Shown here: positions 19,159 to 28,474 of the stretch, in pieces | Layout of the letters: each line of letters opens with the position of its first letter | How positions within the stretch are numbered: the stretch's first letter is position 1 | Source of the DNA: Chitinophaga niastensis | GTDB taxonomy: Bacteria > Bacteroidota > Bacteroidia > Chitinophagales > Chitinophagaceae | Length of the DNA: 64,000 bases | Direction: 5' to 3' | NCBI RefSeq assembly: GCF_003014755.1 | Contig: NZ_PYAW01000006.1 | Coordinates: forward strand, 271,355-335,354 | Position numbers and translations under genes: made by a program | Notes under the pieces: model-generated | What the model saw: the letters and a program-made list of their open reading frames with translations, nothing else | The model's database searches: none | What the model was told of the DNA's origin: nothing

Positions 19159-19893
19159 TTATTTTCCTGCTAAATAATCTTTAAATTCTCCTTTATCGTT
19201 GAGTGTTTCTATTTTCGGATTTCCTTTATCGTCTACGTAAATCTTCATTCTTACTTTTCCGGTCGGATCAGCTAAGAAAAGCCCGGAACTGTTTTCCCTG
19301 GTTCTTCCGATGAATAACCTGTTTTTTACGCCAATGGCCTGTGCCAGCGCTTTTAGCTTTTCTGCTCTGACGGTGGTATCCTTTATTTGCTGAATGGCTT
19401 TAATTTTCTCTACTCTTTCATAGATATCACCTCCGGCAGGATAGTCGTTGATCACTACTCCACGTTTGATAGTTACTTTATCGTTGTCAAATTCTTCTGC
19501 GTTTAAGATCTGTACTACCTGATCTTCATGATATTGATCCATGGTAAAAGACAAATCGTTACTGGCTTTCCCGTTTTTTGTTTCAGCGGTATAAGTGAGT
19601 CCTCCACATTCATCTCCTTCATTATTAAAAAAAATTAATCCGGCCGGCCGGTCTCTTTTGGGGAGGTTTTTTCCCACCACTCTTCCGGGATGTTGTCTTA
19701 CCTCATTACTGATCACCATTCTGTAACTTCCATCTTCTCCAATAACATTAATACGTTTTACGGTTAGTTCATCCAGCTTTTGCTCTTTGTCTTTTTCACG
19801 GAAGGAGGATACCATGAAGAAAATGAATACCAGTGAACTGACAACTGTATAACCCATTAAGAAGCTAAGTTTCTTTTCTGTAGTTAATTTCAT
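19159..19893 (-). CDS. Membrane-anchored protein of unknown function
   Basis: 244 residues: a short cytoplasmic start, one membrane helix at about residues 10-29 (FLMGYTVVSSLVFIFFMVS) and a soluble domain outside. The soluble part begins LTVKRINVIGEDGSYRMVISN and ends with a beta-hairpin segment GLFLADPTGKVRMKIYVDD, a pattern seen in uncharacterised Bacteroidota proteins with repeated short beta units. I do not recognise a named family. It stands alone between the RHS gene and a divergent acetyltransferase. Confidence 0.6.
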   Translation of the reverse strand: MKLTTEKKLSFLMGYTVVSSLVFIFFMVSSFREKDKEQKLDELTVKRINVIGEDGSYRMVISNEVRQHPGRVVGKNLPKRDRPAGLIFFNNEGDECGGLTYTAETKNGKASNDLSFTMDQYHEDQVVQILNAEEFDNDKVTIKRGVVINDYPAGGDIYERVEKIKAIQQIKDTTVRAEKLKALAQAIGVKNRLFIGRTRENSSGLFLADPTGKVRMKIYVDDKGNPKIETLNDKGEFKDYLAGK

Positions 19894-20011
19894 GATTTTG
19901 GTTTAGGTGTTTTTAAACTGTTACGGTCTAAATTAAAAAAAGTGCATCTGTTTTAATTCATCCCTTTAATGGAATTTTGTGATCAATAAACATACAATAA
20001 AAAAGTTATCT

Positions 20012-20521
20012 ATGAGAATTGAAAACAGCACATTAGCGGATGTTGACACTATCTTCAAGCTGTATGATGAGGGTACCCATTATCAAAAATCAGTAGCAAA
20101 GAAGCATTGGCAGGGCTTTGAGCGATCATTGGTAGAAAATGAAATTAAGGAAAAAAGGCAATGGAAAATAATTGCAGATGAGCAGGTAGTTTGTGTTTTT
20201 GCTATCGCATTTAATGATCCTTTGATCTGGAAAGAAAAAGATAACGATCCGGCTGTTTATATTCATCGCATAGCCACCAATCCGCTGTTTCGTGGTAATA
20301 GTTATGTAAAACATATCATTACCTGGGCAAAAGAGTATGCCCGGAATATTAATAAGGATTTCATCAGAATGGATACTGGTAGTGGTAATGAGCGATTAAA
20401 TAATTACTATATCAGTTGCGGATTTACTTACCTGGGTATTACAACACTGGGGGATAGTGATGGTTTGCCTGCTCATTACAGGGGTGGTTCTTCGAGTTTG
20501 TTTGAGATAAGATTAAAATGA
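20012..20521 (+). CDS. GNAT-family N-acetyltransferase
   Basis: About 169 residues from the ATG at 20012; an upstream in-frame GTG at 19979 would add eleven residues with no family match. The acetyl-CoA motif A region is AVYIHRIATNPLFRGNSYVKHIITWAKEYA, with the Arg/Gly turn (R-G-N-S) of GNAT enzymes, followed by DFIRMDTGSGNERLNNYYISCGF as motif B. It acetylates an unknown small molecule or protein N-terminus. It is a single-gene unit with its own terminator. Confidence 0.85.
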   Translation: MRIENSTLADVDTIFKLYDEGTHYQKSVAKKHWQGFERSLVENEIKEKRQWKIIADEQVVCVFAIAFNDPLIWKEKDNDPAVYIHRIATNPLFRGNSYVKHIITWAKEYARNINKDFIRMDTGSGNERLNNYYISCGFTYLGITTLGDSDGLPAHYRGGSSSLFEIRLK

Positions 20522-20530
20522 GGATACTAA

Positions 20531-20570
20531 TAAAAACTCACCCCTCCTGCCAAAGAGAGGTGAGTTTTTA
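20531..20570 (+). terminator. Bidirectional terminator after the GNAT gene
   Basis: Inverted repeat taaaaactcacc / ggtgagttttta with an extra CTC/GAG arm, A-rich left and T-rich right. It separates the acetyltransferase gene from the convergent mscS gene. Confidence 0.85.
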
Positions 20571-20626
20571 ATGATGTTAAGAGAAGATAACATTTTGTGA
20601 AGCAAAACTATTTATCTTACAAAAAA

Positions 20627-21718
20627 TTATGAAATAAACGCAGGTGGTGGTGTATCACTTTCGATATAAGCCCTTGTTTTAGGCAAACAATCCGGATAAT
20701 TTTCTTTGACATATTTGATGAGATTTTCCCGGACATAACAACGCAGATCAAAAGCGTTTCCCGAATTAGCAGCACTCATCAAAGCCCTTACTTCTATGGT
20801 ACGTTCAGTTGTATTAGTTACCTGCAGTGTATTCACCCGTTTATCCCAAAGGGGAGAAGCATTCAGCAGCCTGTCCAGTTCCATTCTTAGTTTGTCAACC
20901 GGAATGGTGTAATCCATATAGAAAAATGCAGTACCCAGTATTTCAGCACCGGTACGGGTCCAGTTTTGAAAGGGCTTTTCTATAAAATAGTTGATAGGTA
21001 AAATCAGTTTACGCTGATCCCATATATTCAACACCACATAAGTTAGGGTAATTTCTTCCACACGTCCCCATTCTCCTTCCACTACTAACACATCATCAAT
21101 ACGGATAGGTTGTGTAAATGCGATCTGAAAACCAGCGAGTAAGTTACCGAGCGATTTTTGTGCAGCAAAACCAATAATAATACCGCCTACACCCACACCC
21201 GTAAGTAAACCAGCGCCCAACTTACGCATACTGTCAAAGCTCAATAATATAATACAGGCTGTTAATATCAGGATGATGGCAACGGATAGTTTCCGTATAA
21301 ACTGTAGCTGGGTGCGTATTTTCCGCTCTTTGAGGTTGTTGGCTTTGTTGAGGTCATACGCATGATACACATAATCTTCCATTACTTTTATGATGCCTAT
21401 TACCAACGCGGCAAATGACAGGGTTAAGGCTATCTCTGCCAGTTTGCTCAATGTGGGGATGTACTGTGGACTTACCCGCATCAAAGGCATCATCATATTG
21501 AGTATGAGCAAGGGTAAGAAATAATTGAAAGCCTTGCCCAGGTGGTACATTACACTATGTACCAGGGAAAATTCGCCCTGGGACTGTGCTGGCCGGCGTA
21601 AGAATAAAGACAGCAAAAACTTGATCAGCCATCCTACTATTACTGAAATGCCAACCAGCATCAAATCCCACAAAAAATCCGGCAATTGGTCTGTTTTTTC
21701 TAAAAATTGAGTCCACAT
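20627..21718 (-). CDS. MscS-family small-conductance mechanosensitive channel
   Basis: 363-residue membrane protein with four hydrophobic segments in residues 12-190. The pore-lining helix and beta domain read LTGVGVGGIIIGFAAQKSLGNLLAGFQIAF then PIRIDDVLVVEGEWGRVEEITL, the MscS signature. A C-terminal alpha/beta domain follows (about 265-350). It opens under membrane tension to release solutes. It is the last gene of a minus-strand run (TonB receptor, TPR protein, small membrane protein, MscS) with gaps of 20-30 bases, so it may be co-transcribed with them. Confidence 0.93.
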   Translation of the reverse strand: MWTQFLEKTDQLPDFLWDLMLVGISVIVGWLIKFLLSLFLRRPAQSQGEFSLVHSVMYHLGKAFNYFLPLLILNMMMPLMRVSPQYIPTLSKLAEIALTLSFAALVIGIIKVMEDYVYHAYDLNKANNLKERKIRTQLQFIRKLSVAIILILTACIILLSFDSMRKLGAGLLTGVGVGGIIIGFAAQKSLGNLLAGFQIAFTQPIRIDDVLVVEGEWGRVEEITLTYVVLNIWDQRKLILPINYFIEKPFQNWTRTGAEILGTAFFYMDYTIPVDKLRMELDRLLNASPLWDKRVNTLQVTNTTERTIEVRALMSAANSGNAFDLRCYVRENLIKYVKENYPDCLPKTRAYIESDTPPPAFIS

Positions 21719-21747
21719 GGCCAGCAGGGCGTCAAAAAAGGTGCCGG

Positions 21748-22005
21748 TTAATGTTTGTCAATAGAAGAATCCGACACCATTTCATGTTGGTAACCGCACC
21801 GTTGCCACTGACCATGATGCATGAAAGCCATCCGCATCAACATCACATTTGCAGCAATAAACAACACAATAGCCAGGATAGTGGCGATTTTTGTAATGGT
21901 AGTCAAGGATTTTTTCTTTGAGAATCCTCCGAAAACGTACCCGATAATGAACACCATACAAGTAATAAACAATATTCGTATGATGATGATGAATGCAAAT
22001 CCCAT
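21748..22005 (-). CDS. Small two-helix membrane protein, unknown
   Basis: 85 residues with two predicted membrane helices (about 3-27 and 37-58) joined by a basic loop GGFSKKKS, and a polar, His-rich tail. It lies 23 bases after the TPR gene and 29 before mscS on the same strand. The spacing and plausible membrane topology support a real gene; no family is recognised. Confidence 0.6.
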   Translation of the reverse strand: MGFAFIIIIRILFITCMVFIIGYVFGGFSKKKSLTTITKIATILAIVLFIAANVMLMRMAFMHHGQWQRCGYQHEMVSDSSIDKH

Positions 22006-22028
22006 GGTATGAAATTTTTAAAGATGAA

Positions 22029-22682
22029 TTATTTGTATTTACTCAGGAGCTCCGTATCTTCTGCTTTACCCCAATGTGGGTTAACGCCTGCGGATGCATT
22101 TCCCAGATGCTGTAAACTCTCTGTAGCCAGTTGTTTAGCCAGTTGCTTATCTCCACCCCACATTTTTGGTGTATTATATTTTACCCATGCTGCCACATAA
22201 GCAGCCCTCGGATTTTGTGGATACAGCTGTGTTGCCTGCCGGAGGTACTGATCTGATAACATGCCATATTTTCTGCCATAAGTCATAGGATTAATGAACA
22301 CCTTAGTGCGATATACCATGCTCAGCACCGTGTATACTTCAGACAATTCATTTTTCTGACGAACAGTATCCAGCAATGACGCTGCTTTTTTAGCCTGCTC
22401 TTCACCACGGTTACTATAGGGTTCAATCTTATCGCCATCATCCTGGTAAAGAAATCCGATTTTGGCATTGCAGAAAGCAGCGTAATAATAAGGCAGCCAG
22501 GCATTACTTTGTGCGGCAATACCGGCAAACGTTTTTTCCAGGACTTCGTAATCTCTGGCAGTTTGCGCCTGGTCGAGTTTTGTTACGGCATTTTGCAAAG
22601 CATCGGCAGCTGCTGTTGTTTGAGCAAAGCCGGCAATGCTGAATAATACAAGGGCCAGGGCAGTAATGATTTGTTTTTTCAT
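22029..22682 (-). CDS. Secreted TPR-like protein
   Basis: 217 residues with a Sec signal peptide (about 1-20, ending IAGFAQ). The rest is a chain of helical hairpins with TPR-like alanine and aromatic spacing (LPYYYAAFCNAK; YLRQATQLYPQNPRAAYVAAW). Proteins of this kind are common beside TonB-dependent receptors in Bacteroidota and are thought to be periplasmic scaffolds. It sits 20 bases after the TonB-dependent receptor gene, so a role with that receptor is likely. Confidence 0.75.
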   Translation of the reverse strand: MKKQIITALALVLFSIAGFAQTTAAADALQNAVTKLDQAQTARDYEVLEKTFAGIAAQSNAWLPYYYAAFCNAKIGFLYQDDGDKIEPYSNRGEEQAKKAASLLDTVRQKNELSEVYTVLSMVYRTKVFINPMTYGRKYGMLSDQYLRQATQLYPQNPRAAYVAAWVKYNTPKMWGGDKQLAKQLATESLQHLGNASAGVNPHWGKAEDTELLSKYK

Positions 22683-22702
22683 TTTTTTTGTTTTACGATT
22701 TG

Positions 22703-24805
22703 TTATAAATTTTTATTAAGAAAATCATCTGTACGATCTATGCCGAAACTCATCCATAAACCTATAAAAAAGCTTCGTGTAGCCGGTAGGGTTACAGGCA
22801 CTTTATTAGTGCCATCAAAACTGTAGTTATAGCCAAACACCTGTTTGGTACCCAGCAGGTTATTCACGCCAAAGGCAAACCCTGAGAAGTCTTTTCGTTT
22901 CCAGTTTTTAAAGAAAGCGCACAAATAGGCTACATGCAGGTTCATGACGCTATAGGCCCTGGTAGTTCCCTGATCAGAAATTTGTGTGCCCTTGTCGGCG
23001 GCATTGTAGCGGATGTCGTAATAGGGCCTGCCGGCGGCCAGCGAATAAGACAGGTTAAAGCTGGTGGAGATATCCGCGAAAAACTTTTTAATGGCTACTG
23101 TAGCGGTATGCGGTGCGGCAAAAGAAGGGCGCATCACCTCCGGATAATCCAGGTAATCCCGTTTGGTATCCAGGTAGGTGTACGTTACCCAGTAGTCCAG
23201 GTTTTTGACCGACTTTTTATCCCGCCAGAATAATTCCACCCCCTGCGCATATCCCTTCCCGTTATTACTGAGTACCGGAACGGTTTTAACCAGGTTTTTG
23301 TACTGCTTATAATAGGCTTCCACTCTAAAGAAGCGGTTGCTGGCCTTCCTGGTGTAATTGAGCACATAATGGGTGGCATTGGAAAAAGTAAGCTGATGGG
23401 TTTGATACAGAAAATCGTTCAGCGGTTCCTGGTAAAAAATACCATAAGCCAGATTAAACTGACCACCATCAGGAAGACGATAAGCGAGGCTCAGTCGCGG
23501 TGCCAGCACTGTTTTACCCAATACCCCGGAGTATTCCAGCCGTAGCCCTGCTTTAGCGGCCAGGTTATCTGCTAAATAAATATCTCCTTCCACAAAGGCG
23601 GCGGTTAAATGATCGGTGAGCCGCAACGCAGTATCATCAGATATGCCATTGTCTTTGGAATAAAAATGTTCTCCACCAAAACGTAATGCCTGGTTACGGG
23701 AAAAGAGCCGGGTAAATAACACCCTGGCCTGTGCAAAATCAGATGCTACATGCAGGTGATTATTTTTATCGCTGAATGGGGCATAAGGGATACTGATAGT
23801 ATGTCCTGCGCCATCCCTGAGGGTGTTGGTTACATCACGCTGGTTATAGCTATAAGCTACGCCTGCATCCATTCTCCAGTCATCCGTGAGATAAGTGCGA
23901 TAGCTGAGATTGTTATAATTGTTCCTGCCTTTAACCTGGTACCCGGCGCGTAAAGCAGGGCTGTCTATATCAGGATTATTCATGCCAACATTGCTGATGT
24001 TCCAGTTGGTATAAAACTTCAGCATACCTGTTTTTCCCGTTTTAATCCGGAAGTTGGCATCGCCTTCCAGGTATTCCGGTCCGCTGAAATAATCAGGCTT
24101 TTGAGATACGATGGAATTATAAAGCGATTGATTACTGTAATTAATATTTACGCCATAACTGCTTTTATTATTGGTAGCCAGGTGTTGAAATCCGGTGCCG
24201 ATGTTAGCAGGGAAGATGTGTAAAGAAGCAGATGTTTTTTCCGGCAGATCAACGCTTTCCAGAATTAAAGCACTGCTCATTGCCTGACCATACAACGCAG
24301 AGTATCCTCCGGAGCTGAACAATATGCCTTTAAACAGGAAGGGGTTAATCCGCGCATATTGTTGTATGCCGGGTACAGAAGGATAGTTGGGGTTTTTCAG
24401 CAACGTGCCGTCAATGAATTGTTTTGTTTCATCACCGGTACCACCGCGTACAAACAGGCCTTCCTGTTCCCCGATTTGCTGTGCGCCAGGCAACGAGCGC
24501 AGTGCCTGGCTGATGTCTCCATAACTGCCCGCAACGGTAACGGCGTCTATAGGTGTGAGAGCGGCGCCTTTGGCCTTGTCGCTCGCTTCAAAAGCACCGG
24601 CACTGATAATTACTTCATGTAAGGCATGCGTAGCTTTATGAATAACAGTATCTGCTTTAATAGCAGAATCGGACGGGATCGTATCTTTTTTTATGGAGGT
24701 ATCACCATTCACGGTAGCTGCTACCTTATGTTGTGCGAACACTACCTGGCTGAAGAAGAGTAGTAAAATTGCCGGTATCCGGTATTGTTTTGCATTTGTT
24801 TTCAT
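22703..24805 (-). CDS. TonB-dependent outer-membrane receptor
   Basis: 700-residue receptor with a signal peptide (about 1-24), a TonB-box-like stretch LHEVIISAG near residue 64, a plug domain (about 70-200; SYGDISQALRSLPGAQQ, VRGGTGDETKQFIDG) and a C-terminal 22-strand barrel ending in an aromatic-rich tail. It lacks SusC features and no SusD follows, so it is a stand-alone receptor, perhaps for a metal chelate or small ligand. The divergent neighbour is a LytTR/LytS pair, which may control it. A -7-like element is present upstream (24828-24835). Confidence 0.9.
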   Translation of the reverse strand: MKTNAKQYRIPAILLLFFSQVVFAQHKVAATVNGDTSIKKDTIPSDSAIKADTVIHKATHALHEVIISAGAFEASDKAKGAALTPIDAVTVAGSYGDISQALRSLPGAQQIGEQEGLFVRGGTGDETKQFIDGTLLKNPNYPSVPGIQQYARINPFLFKGILFSSGGYSALYGQAMSSALILESVDLPEKTSASLHIFPANIGTGFQHLATNNKSSYGVNINYSNQSLYNSIVSQKPDYFSGPEYLEGDANFRIKTGKTGMLKFYTNWNISNVGMNNPDIDSPALRAGYQVKGRNNYNNLSYRTYLTDDWRMDAGVAYSYNQRDVTNTLRDGAGHTISIPYAPFSDKNNHLHVASDFAQARVLFTRLFSRNQALRFGGEHFYSKDNGISDDTALRLTDHLTAAFVEGDIYLADNLAAKAGLRLEYSGVLGKTVLAPRLSLAYRLPDGGQFNLAYGIFYQEPLNDFLYQTHQLTFSNATHYVLNYTRKASNRFFRVEAYYKQYKNLVKTVPVLSNNGKGYAQGVELFWRDKKSVKNLDYWVTYTYLDTKRDYLDYPEVMRPSFAAPHTATVAIKKFFADISTSFNLSYSLAAGRPYYDIRYNAADKGTQISDQGTTRAYSVMNLHVAYLCAFFKNWKRKDFSGFAFGVNNLLGTKQVFGYNYSFDGTNKVPVTLPATRSFFIGLWMSFGIDRTDDFLNKNL

Positions 24806-24827
24806 TACCTGTGATATGATTTACAGG

Positions 24828-24835
24828 CAAAGCTA
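24828..24835 (-). promoter_or_regulatory. Bacteroidota -7 promoter element of the TonB receptor operon
   Basis: TAGCTTTG on the minus strand is an exact match to the Bacteroidota -7 consensus TAnnTTTG and lies 22 bases before the receptor start codon. A properly spaced -33 TTG is not evident, so the call is moderate. Confidence 0.45.
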
Positions 24836-24911
24836 TAGCGAAGAACAAGCACTATTTTGGAGAATAGACCCGACAGGAAAGTGTAGCGACAAAAAAGGAA
24901 ATTGCGGGAAT

Positions 24912-25622
24912 TTAATTTTCAAAACGGTTAAGAATACGGGTCACATTTTCTTTATAAAACTCACTTACGGGCACTTCCTTTTTCCCGATACAAACGAAAT
25001 CACGTTTAACGGTAGTGATCTTTGCAACAGCTACGAGGTAAGATTTATGCGTGCGTATAAAAGCCGTTGGAGAGAGCTTTTCTTCCAGTGCTTTGATGGT
25101 CATGCGGGTAAGCACCGGCTGAGGGGAGGAGGATAAATGGATTTTGATATAGTCTTTTAAGCCTTCTATGTATTCAATATCTGCTACTACAATTTTTACC
25201 AGCGTGTATTCCACGTTCACAAAAAAATCGGATACTTCATTTGTGGCCGCTGCCTGTACCTGCTTTAACCGGAATAATTCGTTGGCGCGATTACATGCTT
25301 TCAGGAAACGTTCAAAGGAGAAAGGTTTCAACAGATAGTCTACCACATGAAGATTAAATGCCTCCAGGGCATATTGTTCGTAAGCGGTTACCAGGATAAC
25401 CATGGGCGGGTTTTGCAGCGACTGCAGAAACTGCAATCCGTTCAGCCTCGGCATCTGTATGTCCAGGAAAATGAGGTCTACCTGCTCCTCTTGCAGTACT
25501 TCGTATGCCTCCAGTGCATTTTTGCATGTTTTGATGAGCTGCAAAAATGGTAGCTGCCGGATATTATCTTCCAACAGTTCACGAACCAGTTGTTCATCAT
25601 CTATAGCAATACAACGTATCAT
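24912..25622 (-). CDS. LytTR-family response regulator
   Basis: 236 residues: receiver domain (1-120) with acidic IDDE at 7-10, phospho-acceptor Asp54 (IFLDIQMP), conserved Lys in LLKPFS; then a LytTR domain (about 135-232) with the RTHKSYLVA motif. The ATG overlaps the stop of the kinase gene as ATGA. The cognate kinase is that upstream gene. Likely targets include the TonB receptor operon directly downstream. Confidence 0.93.
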   Translation of the reverse strand: MIRCIAIDDEQLVRELLEDNIRQLPFLQLIKTCKNALEAYEVLQEEQVDLIFLDIQMPRLNGLQFLQSLQNPPMVILVTAYEQYALEAFNLHVVDYLLKPFSFERFLKACNRANELFRLKQVQAAATNEVSDFFVNVEYTLVKIVVADIEYIEGLKDYIKIHLSSSPQPVLTRMTIKALEEKLSPTAFIRTHKSYLVAVAKITTVKRDFVCIGKKEVPVSEFYKENVTRILNRFEN

Positions 25623-26701
25623 GTCAGTTCCAAAGTTAAAGTAATATGAAACAAATTATTCTGATCGCTGATGATTAATTTATGCCGGCCTTTATACAGT
25701 AAATCCAAGCGGGATCTGACGTTGGAAAGGCCAATACCGGAATTTTCATCTTTACTGCTATCCGGATCATTATCAAATTGATTCCATACTTCAAAAGTCA
25801 GTATATCGTTAGCAACAGCTAATTGTATGTTGATCTTTGGTTGTTGAATGTTACCCATCCCGTGTTTAAAGGCATTCTCTACAAAAGGGATCAGCAGCAT
25901 AGGTTCTATGGTATAATGACTATCTGTATCCTCCAATTGCATATTGTTTTCAATCTGCACATCGCTGCCAAAACGCAGTTTTTGTAATTCAATATAACTG
26001 TTGAGATATGCTATTTCTTTGGTGAGCATTACTTTTTTACCCTGTGTATCATACAACATATATCGCATCAGCTCAGAAAGTCTTATCAGCGCAGGTTCCA
26101 GCTGATCAGACTTTTTTCTGGCGAGAGAAACCAGGTTGGTCAAAACATTAAACAGGAAATGCGGACTGACCTGCGACCGAAGAAATTTTAGTTCTGTGGT
26201 AAGCTGCTCTGCCTGTTTTTCTTTTTGTTCTTTTTCATAATTTATTTTATCAAGCACTTTGCGATAAACAAGGCTGATGATGTATGTACCAATAGAAGGA
26301 GCAAAAACAAATTTATAGGCGGCAATATTTCCCAGTAGTTCCGGGAACCAGTGCGCCATTATAAAATATTTCAACTGGAACGATCCCGCAATAAGCAGGA
26401 TCACACCGGGGATATAAATCCACCAGCGCCGCCGGTTTAAAAAATTAGGACATAAGAAATAGGCATTGGTATAAAAAATAACCATATGGATGACGCCACA
26501 TACGGTAAAGAATAATCCGGGTAAGCTACCTATTTTATAGGCATGGTCTGCTGAAGAAACAAAATAGGGTAGCGACAACAGGATGCCCCATATCAGAATA
26601 TGGAGCGAAATACTGATACTTTTTGATTTAAGAAGTCCTTTCATTTGTCGTAGCGATAAAGCTACTGATTTTTTTATACGCTTTACTACAATTGGTACCA
26701 T
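25619..26701 (-). CDS. LytS-type sensor histidine kinase
   Basis: About 360 residues from the ATG at 26701. Four membrane segments occupy roughly residues 28-155; a coiled coil (KINYEKEQKEKQAEQL) leads into the His_kinase domain with phospho-acceptor His in SQVSPHFLFNVLTNL, N-box PFVENAFKHG and G-box GIGLSNVRSRL. It phosphorylates the adjacent LytTR regulator. Lack of an extracellular domain suggests it senses a membrane or intramembrane cue. Confidence 0.9.
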   Translation of the reverse strand: MVPIVVKRIKKSVALSLRQMKGLLKSKSISISLHILIWGILLSLPYFVSSADHAYKIGSLPGLFFTVCGVIHMVIFYTNAYFLCPNFLNRRRWWIYIPGVILLIAGSFQLKYFIMAHWFPELLGNIAAYKFVFAPSIGTYIISLVYRKVLDKINYEKEQKEKQAEQLTTELKFLRSQVSPHFLFNVLTNLVSLARKKSDQLEPALIRLSELMRYMLYDTQGKKVMLTKEIAYLNSYIELQKLRFGSDVQIENNMQLEDTDSHYTIEPMLLIPFVENAFKHGMGNIQQPKINIQLAVANDILTFEVWNQFDNDPDSSKDENSGIGLSNVRSRLDLLYKGRHKLIISDQNNLFHITLTLELT

Positions 26702-26861
26702 CACTTTCCAAAACTACCCGTATCAAATGTTTTTCGGGAAGATGAATCGACAGGAAGGGTAATTGTAGCGACAACCCCTGTAAGTATCAATTTTTAAAAT
26801 TCAATACCAAACCCCATACATGACGTAATCAGCACCTTAATTTGCCGCTTTCACACCCTAT

Positions 26862-26888
26862 TTGTTATGCATAGGGATACTAGCTTTG
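26862..26888 (+). promoter_or_regulatory. Promoter of the MFS exporter gene
   Basis: The element TAGCTTTG (26881-26888) matches the Bacteroidota -7 consensus exactly, and a TTG trinucleotide lies 16 bases upstream (26862-26864) as a possible -33, slightly closer than usual. The start codon is 40 bases downstream. Confidence 0.5.
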
Positions 26889-26927
26889 TAACAGTTCTTC
26901 AGTTGCAATTATTCAAACAGATATCCA

Positions 26928-28472
26928 ATGAATACAAATAGTTTAGTAATGACGGAATTAAAGGCCGGTAGACGGGAATGGCTGGGATTAGCCTCACTGG
27001 CTATGCCAACGCTGCTGCTCTCAATAGATACCAGTGTGCTGTATCTTGCGTTGCCGCATCTAAGCACCGACCTCGGGGCCAGTAGCACACAGCAATTATG
27101 GATCATGGACATCTATGGATTCATGATCGCCGGATTTCTGATTACAATGGGTACCCTTGGTGATCGTATCGGTCGCCGTAAATTATTATTAATCGGGGCC
27201 GCTGCTTTTGGCGCTGCATCTGTGATGGCAGCTTTTTCTACAACAGCCGGGATGTTGATTGCAGCCCGTGCACTAATGGGTGTTGCGGGTGCTACATTAA
27301 TGCCTTCCACACTGGCTTTGATCAGTAACATGTTCCTGAACGCACGGCAAAGGGCCACCGCTATTTCTATATGGATGAGTTGTTTTATGGTGGGCATGAT
27401 TGCCGGTCCGTTGATCGGTGGAGCGATGCTGGAAAAATTCTGGTGGGGATCTGTATTCCTGCTGGGAGTACCGGTAATGGTTATACTACTGGCTATTGGC
27501 TCCGTTATATTGCCCGAATACCAAAATCCACAAGCCGGGCAACTTGATCTGTTAGATGTTGCATTGTCTTTGGCGGCTATCCTGCCGTTTATATATGGGT
27601 TCACGGAAGTAGCCAGGGAAGGTTGGTTGCTTGTGCCGTTGGCTGCTATATTGGTAGGTGGAATTTTTGGTGTGGTCTTCGTTTACCGGCAACTAAAATT
27701 AAAAGACCCGCTGCTGGATTTACATCTTTTTAAAAATCATGCCTTTAGTGCTACCCTCATCCTGATGCTGCTTACGGCCGTTCTGATGGGCGGAATTGGG
27801 TTTTTTATTGCGCAGTTCCTGCAAATGGTATTGGGGCTTTCACCGTTACAGGCAGGACTATGGATGGTGCCACAATCCATCGGGATGATCATTGGTGCGA
27901 TGTTAACACCGGTGATGGCACATCGTACGCGGCCGGCTTATGTTATCACCGGTGGATTCTTACTCACCACAGCTGGTATGATATTGCTTACACAGGTACC
28001 GGTTAGCGGCGGATTGCCCTTTTTAATAACAGGATTTGTTTTTGCTGCTATTGGCGTTACACCGATCGTAGTACTGGGAACAGACCTGGTGATAGGTTCT
28101 GCACCACCGGAAAAGGCAGGTTCTGCAGCATCTATGTCGGAAACAAGTAATCAGTTAGGTATTGCATTAGGCGTGGCCGCTTTGGGCAGCATCGGCATCG
28201 TTATATACCGGGCGCAGATAGTACATCATTTCCCGGATGGTGTGCCTGCTGCTACTACAAAGGTCGCGCAGGAAAGTCTTGTTGGTGCTTTATCAGTAGC
28301 TGGAAAAATTCCCGGACCATCGGGCAGTTCACTGTTGCTGGCTGCCCGCGAAGCCTTTACTGCCGGACTCCACGTTGCAACGCTGATAGCAGCACTTATT
28401 TTTGCGCTACTGGCAGTATTCGCATTTATTTCACTCCGGCATATACGCCCTGGCAGCAAGGCGCAACAATGA
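26928..28472 (+). CDS. MFS drug-export transporter, DHA2/EmrB-QacA type
   Basis: 514-residue transporter with about 14 membrane helices, the number typical of the DHA2 group. Motif A (GDRIGRRKLL, between helices 2 and 3) and motif C-like glycine/proline repeats (GMIAGPLIGG) are present; TSVLYLALPHLSTDLGAS is the usual helix-1 D1 motif. It resembles SmvA/QacA-type antiporters that expel cationic drugs. It converges on the SDR gene, the two stops being only 2 bases apart, and may export the product of the neighbouring biosynthetic genes. Confidence 0.92.
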   Translation: MNTNSLVMTELKAGRREWLGLASLAMPTLLLSIDTSVLYLALPHLSTDLGASSTQQLWIMDIYGFMIAGFLITMGTLGDRIGRRKLLLIGAAAFGAASVMAAFSTTAGMLIAARALMGVAGATLMPSTLALISNMFLNARQRATAISIWMSCFMVGMIAGPLIGGAMLEKFWWGSVFLLGVPVMVILLAIGSVILPEYQNPQAGQLDLLDVALSLAAILPFIYGFTEVAREGWLLVPLAAILVGGIFGVVFVYRQLKLKDPLLDLHLFKNHAFSATLILMLLTAVLMGGIGFFIAQFLQMVLGLSPLQAGLWMVPQSIGMIIGAMLTPVMAHRTRPAYVITGGFLLTTAGMILLTQVPVSGGLPFLITGFVFAAIGVTPIVVLGTDLVIGSAPPEKAGSAASMSETSNQLGIALGVAALGSIGIVIYRAQIVHHFPDGVPAATTKVAQESLVGALSVAGKIPGPSGSSLLLAAREAFTAGLHVATLIAALIFALLAVFAFISLRHIRPGSKAQQ

Positions 28473-28474
28473 GT

